In this document: in pieces, positions 57,717-64,000 of the stretch
How positions within the stretch are numbered: position 1 is the first letter of the stretch
Layout: every line of letters starts with the position of its first letter
Assembly: GCF_900089955.1 (NCBI RefSeq)
Contig: NZ_FLQX01000134.1
Span: 1 to 64,000, forward strand
Length of the DNA stretch: 64,000 nucleotides
Reading direction: 5' to 3'
Origin: Candidatus Accumulibacter aalborgensis
GTDB lineage: Bacteria > Pseudomonadota > Gammaproteobacteria > Burkholderiales > Rhodocyclaceae
Position numbers and translations under genes: made by a program
Notes under the pieces: generated by a model
What the model saw: the letters and a program-made list of their open reading frames with translations, nothing else
Told to the model about the DNA's origin: nothing
The model's database searches: none

Positions 57717-59714
57717 ATGACGGTCCATTTCAGACAATTGTTCCGGCGATTCGGGATCAAGGTGGCGGTATTGACCAACGGCCTGCTGCTGAGACCGGCG
57801 CTTTTACGCCTGTGCGCCCTGCTTGCCGCCACGGCGCTGACGCTGGTGGCGAGCGGCCTGTGGGGACCACAACTGTCTCAACTGGACGAACTTTCCGCCA
57901 GTCTATCCTGGCGCATGGCTGACCCGGAGGCGACAGAGCGCCGTGTCGTGGTCGTCGATATCGATGAAAAAAGCATCCAGGCGATCGGTACCTGGCCATG
58001 GCCACGCGCCCGCCAGGCCGAGTTGCTGGAAAAGCTGGATCAGGCAGGCGTCGGCCTGAAAATCCTCGACATCGTGTTCGAAGGACCCAACCAGGACGAT
58101 GCGCGCCTGTCGCGCGCGCTGGCCAGTCCGGCGCCCGCCGTCCTGGCCCAGTTGTTCTCCCTGTCGCCTGAGCTGCCAGTGCATAGCGGCCGGCTGGCCG
58201 GGGCACTGCCTTTCGCCGCCTGCCCATCGGCGACCGAGCTGGCTTACGGTTACATGGCCGCCGACGCTGGCCTTGCCCCGGCTTTCGCCGGCCATATCAC
58301 CCCGTGGGTGGACCCCGACGGCGCGATCCGTCAGGTGCCGGCGCTGATCTGCCATGACGGCAAGACCTACGCTTCGCTGGTCATTGCTGGCGTCATGGCG
58401 GCGAGCGGCGCCGAGCCGCGGCTGCGTCCCGGCGCATCGCTGCTCGATCCGCCCTGGTGGCTTGACCTGGACGGCCTGCGTCTGCCACTGGACCGTGCCG
58501 GTTACCTGCGCGTGTCTTACCAGATGCCGCGCGCTGGCTTCGTCTCCATCTCCGCTGCCGACGTGCTGCAGGGGCGGGCCCCCACCGATCTGCTCCAGGG
58601 CGCCTGGGTGCTGGTCGGCGCCACCGCCTTCGGCGCCCGCGACGCGGTCCCTACCCCGCAGGGGCGCGCCGTCAGTGGCGTCGAAGTGCACGCCCAGTTG
58701 CTCTCCGCCATGCTCGACGAGCGCACCCCTTACGCGCCGCAGGGCGCTCCCCTGTGGCCCTGGCTGGCTGGCGGCCTCAGCGCGCTCCTCTTGCTTGTCG
58801 TTTTGCGCCTGGCGCCGCGCGGCCCGGCGATCGTCCTTCCCGCCGTTGCCGCTGCGAATGTCCTGGCACTTTTTGCGCTCAGCACCTTTTTGCTGCTCGA
58901 CCAGCATCTGTGGCTGGGCTGGGTCAATGCAGGCCTGTTCACAGGGTTTGCCGCCACCTTCCTCGGCGCGGGCGAATTCGCCCGTGTCCGCCGCGAACGC
59001 GAGCGGCTCTACCGCCACCTCGCCAGCTACCTGCCCGAACCGGTGGCGCGCGAAGTGGCCATTCAGGAGCCCTGTGCCCAAGTGCGCGCGACGCGCCGCG
59101 AAGCCACCGTACTCTACGCCGACCTGCGCAACTTCTCCGCCTACTGCGCCGGCCGTCCGCCGGAGGAAACCGCGATGGTGCTGCACCTCTTCTTCACCAC
59201 TGCCAGCCGTATCGTAGAGGAGTATGGCGGAGTGGTCGAACAGATGGTCGGGGACAGCGTGCTGGCGGTCTGGAACGGATCAGCACCCTGCGCTGACCAT
59301 GGCGCCCATGCGCTTGATGCCGCGGCTGCGCTGTGGCAGGCGTGCGCGCCGCAGTTGCCGCGCATTGCCTCACGCCAGGTGCCGCCGCTCGATCTCGGCA
59401 TCGGAGTCGAAACCGGCAGCGTCCTTATCGGATCTTTCGGGCCGCTTGCCAGGCGTACGCACGCCGTGCTGGGCGAGGCGGTGACCGTCGCGACCCGTCT
59501 GCAGGCGCTCACCGGCGAACTGGCCCAGCCGATCCTGATCGGCGCGGCCGTGGCGGCAGTCTGTGCCGAGCGGGGCCGCACCCATTGCATAGGCAATTTC
59601 CTGCTGACCGGACTGACGGCGCCGCGCATGGTGTATGCGCTGCCTGTAAAATACGCTCCTGGCCATCTGCGCCTCGTCTTCGAGATGGAAGCCGAGCAGC
59701 GGGCTGCCGGATGA
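57717..59714 (+). CDS. CHASE2-domain class III nucleotide cyclase
   Basis: A 665-aa membrane protein. One TM helix at about 28-48, an extracytoplasmic CHASE2 sensor (about 55-330; RRVVVVDIDEKSIQAIGTWP, then RQAELLEKL), then three TM helices (about 340-420). The cyclase domain (about 455-640) has VLYADLRNFSAY and VGDSVLAVWNG, supplying both metal-binding Asp residues. In the distal motif the usual GDxVN...R reads GEAVTVATRLQ, so the transition-state Asn is Thr and a substrate-reading Asp is Glu. Activity or substrate may differ from ordinary adenylate cyclases. It is co-transcribed with the FecR gene by position. Confidence 0.88.
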   Translation: MTVHFRQLFRRFGIKVAVLTNGLLLRPALLRLCALLAATALTLVASGLWGPQLSQLDELSASLSWRMADPEATERRVVVVDIDEKSIQAIGTWPWPRARQAELLEKLDQAGVGLKILDIVFEGPNQDDARLSRALASPAPAVLAQLFSLSPELPVHSGRLAGALPFAACPSATELAYGYMAADAGLAPAFAGHITPWVDPDGAIRQVPALICHDGKTYASLVIAGVMAASGAEPRLRPGASLLDPPWWLDLDGLRLPLDRAGYLRVSYQMPRAGFVSISAADVLQGRAPTDLLQGAWVLVGATAFGARDAVPTPQGRAVSGVEVHAQLLSAMLDERTPYAPQGAPLWPWLAGGLSALLLLVVLRLAPRGPAIVLPAVAAANVLALFALSTFLLLDQHLWLGWVNAGLFTGFAATFLGAGEFARVRRERERLYRHLASYLPEPVAREVAIQEPCAQVRATRREATVLYADLRNFSAYCAGRPPEETAMVLHLFFTTASRIVEEYGGVVEQMVGDSVLAVWNGSAPCADHGAHALDAAAALWQACAPQLPRIASRQVPPLDLGIGVETGSVLIGSFGPLARRTHAVLGEAVTVATRLQALTGELAQPILIGAAVAAVCAERGRTHCIGNFLLTGLTAPRMVYALPVKYAPGHLRLVFEMEAEQRAAG

Positions 59715-59806
59715 GCCCGGAAATCGCGGGTAGCCCATAACGCATTCCCCGGGCGACGCTTTCGCCTGAAGTCATCGACGATGAAACCCGCATCGACGCG
59801 GCCAGC

Positions 59807-61168
59807 ATGTTGACTTTTTTCCGCCACTTCCCTGGACGGGCCCTGCTGTGCGTGATCGCCCTGTGGGCCTCTTCTGCCGGACCGGCATCCGCGGCTGAGC
59901 CCTCCGCCGACGCACCCTGTCCCCCGTCCTTTCGCCCCCAGCCACCAACGGACGCGGCCCTGCGCGAGGCCGAAGTCGCTCGCCTCGCCACCCTGACCGA
60001 GGCCTGCCACGACCGGGCCGACTATTTTGCCTATCAGGGGATGCTGCTGCTGACCCTCGGTCGCCTCCAGGAAGCGGCGCTCGCGCTGGAGAAAGCCGTG
60101 CTCCTCGATCCCGACCTGGCCGGTGCTCAGCTCGATTACGCGCAGGCGCTGGCTCAACTGGGCGAACTCGATTCCGCCCGTAGCCTGGCTGGTGAGGTGG
60201 CGAAGCGCCCCGATATCCCGATTGCGCTGCAGGCCTGGCTTTACGACAGCCTCGGCGCCTGGCAGGAAGACGGCTGGCGCCTGGAATGGTCGATTGCGCT
60301 GTTGGGGGGCGGCGAATCGAATCTCAACAGCGCACCGGGAATCCAGTTCCTGACGCTGACCCTGCCCGGCGGCAGTGTCCCGGTGGAACTGGCCGCCAGT
60401 GAGCAACGCCGTTCGGGCGGCGCGCTGCGTACGGCGCTGATCGGCGCCGCCGCTCGCTCCCTGGGCAGCGGACTCGTCGTCATCAGCGGCGAAATGACCA
60501 ATCGCAGCAGCCCGAGCGAGGCCGACACGAACCAGAGGATAGTCAATGGCAACGCCGCCTACGTTCATCCCGCCTTGGGGGGGCAGATGGGCGTCCGGGT
60601 GGACCAGACCCGGCTGTGGCTGGGCGGCGAGGTGACTTACCACAGCAGCGGCTGGAGCCTGCTCTTCGAGCTGCCCCGCCAGCTTTCCCCGGTAGGCTGC
60701 GCCATTACCCTGGGCTATGGCGCCGAAAACCGCGAGTTCCCCCGTTCCACGCTCCAGGACGGCCGTTATTCCGGCCCCCAGGCCTGGCTGGCGTGCCGCC
60801 ACGAAGACTGGCAACTCTACCTCGGCGCGCAGAACGGCGAAGACCGCGCAAGCGACGCCGCCCGCCTGGGGGGCGACCAGCGGCGCACGGACCTCACCCT
60901 CGGCGTCGGCCACCGCCTCGGTCAGGATACCGTTTTTGTATCGGCCCAGCGGGGCAGGGCCGTCGACCAACTGCCCTACAGTGCCCTGCTGGGCGGTCAG
61001 GCACGCCAAATAGATCGCCTTTCGGGTCGCGTTGCCTACGAATTTCCCTATACGAATCAGTTGTCTATCGTCGGTTACCTTGAAAGCACATCACAAAAAA
61101 GCAACATCGATCTGTTCAACATGGATAATAAGGCGATATACTTCGGCGTCAGGTTTCGCGGCCGATAA
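59807..61168 (+). CDS. TPR plus outer-membrane beta-barrel protein (Slam-like architecture)
   Basis: A 453-aa protein with a signal peptide (about 1-30, ending SAAEP). TPR-like repeats occupy about 65-150 (YFAYQGMLLLTLGRLQEAAL, then LDYAQALAQLGELDSAR). The rest (about 170-453) alternates polar/hydrophobic strands with aromatic girdles, as in an outer-membrane barrel, ending YFGVRFRGR. TPR followed by a barrel is the layout of surface lipoprotein assembly modifiers, but family membership is not certain. The position between the FecR/cyclase genes and the S-layer-like gene suggests a role in surface display. Confidence 0.65.
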   Translation: MLTFFRHFPGRALLCVIALWASSAGPASAAEPSADAPCPPSFRPQPPTDAALREAEVARLATLTEACHDRADYFAYQGMLLLTLGRLQEAALALEKAVLLDPDLAGAQLDYAQALAQLGELDSARSLAGEVAKRPDIPIALQAWLYDSLGAWQEDGWRLEWSIALLGGGESNLNSAPGIQFLTLTLPGGSVPVELAASEQRRSGGALRTALIGAAARSLGSGLVVISGEMTNRSSPSEADTNQRIVNGNAAYVHPALGGQMGVRVDQTRLWLGGEVTYHSSGWSLLFELPRQLSPVGCAITLGYGAENREFPRSTLQDGRYSGPQAWLACRHEDWQLYLGAQNGEDRASDAARLGGDQRRTDLTLGVGHRLGQDTVFVSAQRGRAVDQLPYSALLGGQARQIDRLSGRVAYEFPYTNQLSIVGYLESTSQKSNIDLFNMDNKAIYFGVRFRGR

Positions 61169-61505
61169 TACGGTCTGTGGTCGGTGGCAGCACATCCACT
61201 GAGAAGGTGTGGCAAAAGCGAAATCCGGTTCTGGAAATTCGGTCCTTGAAGTTCAGTCTGCAAAGTCATTTCGTTGTGACTGGAATCACAAAGGACCACC
61301 TCGGCGGTGCGCTAGGATGCGCTCGTCCGGTTGATTGGCAGCGAAAGGTTTCACCGCCCGGACCTTTGGCGTCGCTAAGGGCACAGCAACAAAAACAGGC
61401 GGGACACTCGCCAGGGCACTCCGCTTCGGAATGTCGTGGCGAGTGTTCCCGAAACGAGGCCTCGGCTTTGTGCGCAATGTTATCCACCTTGAAAGGAATT
61501 TCTAA
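61169..61505 (+). other. Leader region of the S-layer-like gene
   Basis: 337 bp without a gene. It should contain the promoter of the large surface-protein gene (no clear sigma70 match was picked out) and a long stable hairpin near its 3' end, listed separately. AAAGGA stands just before the ATG at 61506. Confidence 0.5.
61401..61450 (+). promoter_or_regulatory. Long stable hairpin in the S-layer-like 5' leader
   Basis: GGGACACTCGCCA (61401-61413) pairs with TGGCGAGTGTTCCC (61437-61450) with one bulged base. An inner CCG-CTT-CGG stem-loop makes one near-continuous hairpin ending 55 nt before the ATG. There is no T-run, so mRNA stabilisation or translational control is likelier than termination. 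Confidence 0.55.
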
Positions 61506-64000
61506 ATGGCAACTATTTCAACCAATAACGTCGTCATCGCCCGCTGGGCTGGCGCGATGTACAACGTGGCTCTTGATTACAAGACCGACCAGGAGGTGCT
61601 GGCGGCCGTCGCTGGTGGGGGTACGGAAAATTTCTTCAACACGATCTACGCCCGCGACTTCGGCAATCAGTCGAACAGCGCCGTCGCCGCCATGGTTACC
61701 AAGAACCTGGGCCTGACCGGCAACCTCGCGACGATTGCCGTGAATTTCATTACCGGTCAACTGAATGCCACGGTCGTTGCACGCGGTGCCGTCATCGCCG
61801 GCATCCTGAACGCGTACGCACAGATGACTACAGACCCCTCCTTCGGTCCGTCCGTCATCGCCTGGGAAACTGTGGTCGCCAACGCGGTGAATTACAGCAC
61901 GAACGCCGCCAACACCCAGTTTGTGTCGTTACCCGACCTCCCGCCGGGCCCCAACCCTGGGGCCTTCACGCTTACCAACGGAACTGACGTCGCTACGGCC
62001 AATTTCTTTACTTCGGGTCTGGTCTACAACCCGGCGGGCACCGACCGCATCAACGCACTGCAGAGCGAAGATACGCTGACGGGTACCGGCACCAACCCGA
62101 CGCTGAATGCGACCTTGGGCAATCATAACGACAACGGCGCTGCCTCCATCACGCCGACGCTGAAAAACATCGAAACAGTCAGTCTGGCGATCACCGGCAA
62201 TACCAACACACTCGACGTGCGTTTCGCCGACAGCCTGAAGACGCTGTCGATCAACAAGTTGACGGCCGAAGCAGGCAACGCAGTGGCCATCAACAACATC
62301 GGCCAGCCAGCGGCCAACCTGACGGTCAAGGACAGTGCCTTGGTGGGCAACACTGTCGCGTTCAACTATATCGACGGCGTGCTTGCTGGCACGACGGCTG
62401 CCGGCACTGGCGAAACCGGCAACCTGACGGTTTCCAACGTCAACATGAACGTGCTCCACGTGGGTAACGTCCCTAACACGCAGGGTTTCGAAACGCTGAA
62501 CCTCAACGTCGCCAACACCAACCAGATCAGCAGTCTCGAAGCCATTGACCTCGAAAGCCTGAAAGTAACCGGTTCGGGTGCCCTGTCCATCGTTAATACC
62601 TTGCAGCAGACCGACCGCGTGTTGTTGCTGGGTGACAGCATCAACATTGGCGATGGCCTCGGTATCCGCACCATCGACCTGTCGGGCTTCACCGGCACCT
62701 CCGATGCGATCGATATTTCGAGCGCTCTGGGCGGTCATGCTGATCCGGCCAACTCGGGCGTGAAATACTTTTCGACGACTACCGGTTCCGCAGGCGCTGA
62801 TACCTTCTGGACGAACGTGTCGCTGGCTGCCGATTCTGCGGTGCTTAAGGACAAGGTCGACGGCGGCGCAGGTGCGGACACGCTCAAGATTGTTGACGCC
62901 AACGTCAAGCGTGCGAGTGAAGTGCCGGGCAAGACCGATACTACCAAGGCCATCGCGTCGGTGACCAATGTCGAAAACCTCAATCTCCAGCTCCAGAGTG
63001 TGGCCGCCCAGACGGTAAACCTTGCTGCCTTCGACGCAGCACTGGTTGCCGTGGCCTTGCGCAACGAACAGAAAACTGGATCTGTTGCTTCAGTGGACGG
63101 CGCCTTCACCCTGCGCGAAGTGGGTGCCACCCTTGGCAACGGCGGCATCAGCCTGCTGCACGCTTCGGGTGCTGGCGCCACCGGCCAAGGCACTCCGACT
63201 GGTGCTGTCGACACCGTCAATATTCGCCTGGCCGATGCTAGCGGCACCAAGGACTCTGTCGCGCTGACCGTCAAGACCGACCTGAACACCTCCAGCACCT
63301 ACAACTACGCGATCGGTCTGGAAGCTGAAAGGAACGCTGCAAACGCCTACACCGGCTTCGTCGAGAATCTAACCCTCAACGACAACGACAACGAAACCAA
63401 CACCGTCACCTCGATCAGCGGCAACGACTCCAAGGGCAACATGACGGCGCTCGGTCTCACCGGTACGGTGACCCTGACCGGGGGCTCGGCTGGCAAAGGC
63501 TACACGGTAAAAACGGCGCTGTCCGCTACCACCGTCGATGCCGCAACCCAGCTCAGCAATCTAACCCTGCGCGTTGGCCAGCCGCTGGACAAAGACAACT
63601 ACGGCACCACCGTGCTTGCTCAGACTGTCAAGCTGGGTGCTGGCAATGATCTCCTGACCTTTGACGGCCCCAACTTCCTCAACGCTATCGATACGGTCAC
63701 TGGTGGGGACGGTACCGATACCGTTCGCGCCTGGTACTCCAAGGATGGCGGTGCACCGACCCTGACCGCCGTCGAGAAATTTCAGTTGATGGCCACCGCC
63801 GCCACCACGATCGACCTGGCCAAGTCCACCGGCATCACAGAACTGGCCCTGCTCTCCGACCAGGCGGTTGAAACCGAGCAGCACGGCGTTGTCGGCAAGC
63901 CGACCATCTTCACGACGGCTCCGGCGCCTCTCGGCACCATGACGACCTCAGTGGTCACGCTGCAGAACTCTAACCTGTCTTCGGTCAACTTTTTTGGTGA
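61506..64000 (+). CDS. Very large S-layer / RTX-type surface protein, N-terminal part (runs off the window)
   Basis: Open from the ATG at 61506 to the window end (at least 831 codons, no stop). No signal peptide. Residues ~10-150 form an Ala/Asn-rich helical region (ARWAGAMYNVALDYKTDQEV, then FFNTIYARDFGNQSNSAVAA) like those opening type I-secreted S-layer proteins. A long Thr/Asn/Ala/Val-rich beta-helix-like stretch follows, with VETVSLAITGN-type rungs and very few charged or Cys residues. RTX-like GGAGADTLKIVD appears near residue 455 and GAGNDLLTFDGPNFLNAIDT near 715. Composition and context suggest the main cargo of the exporter encoded at 49-54 kb. Confidence 0.8.
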   Translation, partial: MATISTNNVVIARWAGAMYNVALDYKTDQEVLAAVAGGGTENFFNTIYARDFGNQSNSAVAAMVTKNLGLTGNLATIAVNFITGQLNATVVARGAVIAGILNAYAQMTTDPSFGPSVIAWETVVANAVNYSTNAANTQFVSLPDLPPGPNPGAFTLTNGTDVATANFFTSGLVYNPAGTDRINALQSEDTLTGTGTNPTLNATLGNHNDNGAASITPTLKNIETVSLAITGNTNTLDVRFADSLKTLSINKLTAEAGNAVAINNIGQPAANLTVKDSALVGNTVAFNYIDGVLAGTTAAGTGETGNLTVSNVNMNVLHVGNVPNTQGFETLNLNVANTNQISSLEAIDLESLKVTGSGALSIVNTLQQTDRVLLLGDSINIGDGLGIRTIDLSGFTGTSDAIDISSALGGHADPANSGVKYFSTTTGSAGADTFWTNVSLAADSAVLKDKVDGGAGADTLKIVDANVKRASEVPGKTDTTKAIASVTNVENLNLQLQSVAAQTVNLAAFDAALVAVALRNEQKTGSVASVDGAFTLREVGATLGNGGISLLHASGAGATGQGTPTGAVDTVNIRLADASGTKDSVALTVKTDLNTSSTYNYAIGLEAERNAANAYTGFVENLTLNDNDNETNTVTSISGNDSKGNMTALGLTGTVTLTGGSAGKGYTVKTALSATTVDAATQLSNLTLRVGQPLDKDNYGTTVLAQTVKLGAGNDLLTFDGPNFLNAIDTVTGGDGTDTVRAWYSKDGGAPTLTAVEKFQLMATAATTIDLAKSTGITELALLSDQAVETEQHGVVGKPTIFTTAPAPLGTMTTSVVTLQNSNLSSVNFFG

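Overview
The window looks like a chromosomal segment of a GC-rich betaproteobacterium of the Rhodocyclales, most like Candidatus Accumulibacter or a close relative. This is judged from protein style and gene content and was not checked by any search. Supporting traits are the aceE-aceF-lpdA operon with a lipoyl domain fused to E3, the fused B12 mutase IcmF, folD-purE-purK-sua5 in one operon, DUF29 and DUF1254 proteins, and a type I secretion locus for an S-layer/RTX protein. I see no rRNA, tRNA or CRISPR array.

Layout. 1-6.0 kb: the start of a thioredoxin-like gene, katG, and a translationally coupled pair (ChaN-PDZ protein, then M1 peptidase), all on the minus strand. 6.1-6.4 kb: a decayed group II intron reverse-transcriptase fragment. 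6.6-12.5 kb: tamA-tamB. 12.5-18.3 kb: a scarred, plastic stretch holding a ParD/ParE remnant, a partial second copy of the tamB 3' end, an intact Phd/PIN toxin-antitoxin pair, an orphan MacB-type permease, an internally deleted methyltransferase, an aldo/keto reductase, and an MBL-fold gene cut off by an IS4-type transposase remnant. 18.3-21.6 kb: two tandem DUF1254 paralogues. 21.8-25.4 kb: folD-purE-purK-sua5. 26.0-32.1 kb: the pyruvate dehydrogenase operon. It is followed by a DUF29 gene lying between two 198-bp copies of the lpdA 3' end and terminator. 33-38 kb: a small secreted monoheme cytochrome, a chemoreceptor, a FeeM-like acyltransferase fused to PilZ, and an AraC-type regulator divergent from icmF (38.3-41.6 kb). 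41.7-43.7 kb: a 58-aa protein coupled to an MFS transporter, and an OmpA-type lipoprotein.

43.9-64 kb is a cell-surface locus. It holds a three-domain GT2 glycosyltransferase (plus strand) and a minus-strand operon running from 54.6 to 46.7 kb. Operon order is a TnpB-like N-terminal-domain-only protein, two tandem PrtD-type ABC exporters, a HlyD adaptor, a TolC-type channel and a GT2 glycosyltransferase. Divergent from this are an RTX protein, a FecR-domain protein, a CHASE2-cyclase, a TPR/beta-barrel protein and a very large S-layer-like protein that runs off the window. The simplest reading is a type I secretion system that exports, and perhaps helps glycosylate, the RTX and S-layer-like proteins.

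Most novel-looking items: (a) the protein resembling the N-terminal half of TnpB but stopping just before the RuvC nuclease, encoded first in the secretion operon, with a perfect 11-bp inverted repeat that straddles a consensus -10 box and includes the start codon; (b) two separate cases in which the 3' end of a core gene (tamB, lpdA) is duplicated on the far side of a small accessory gene; (c) the FeeM-PilZ fusion; (d) tandem exporters that are both catalytically intact.
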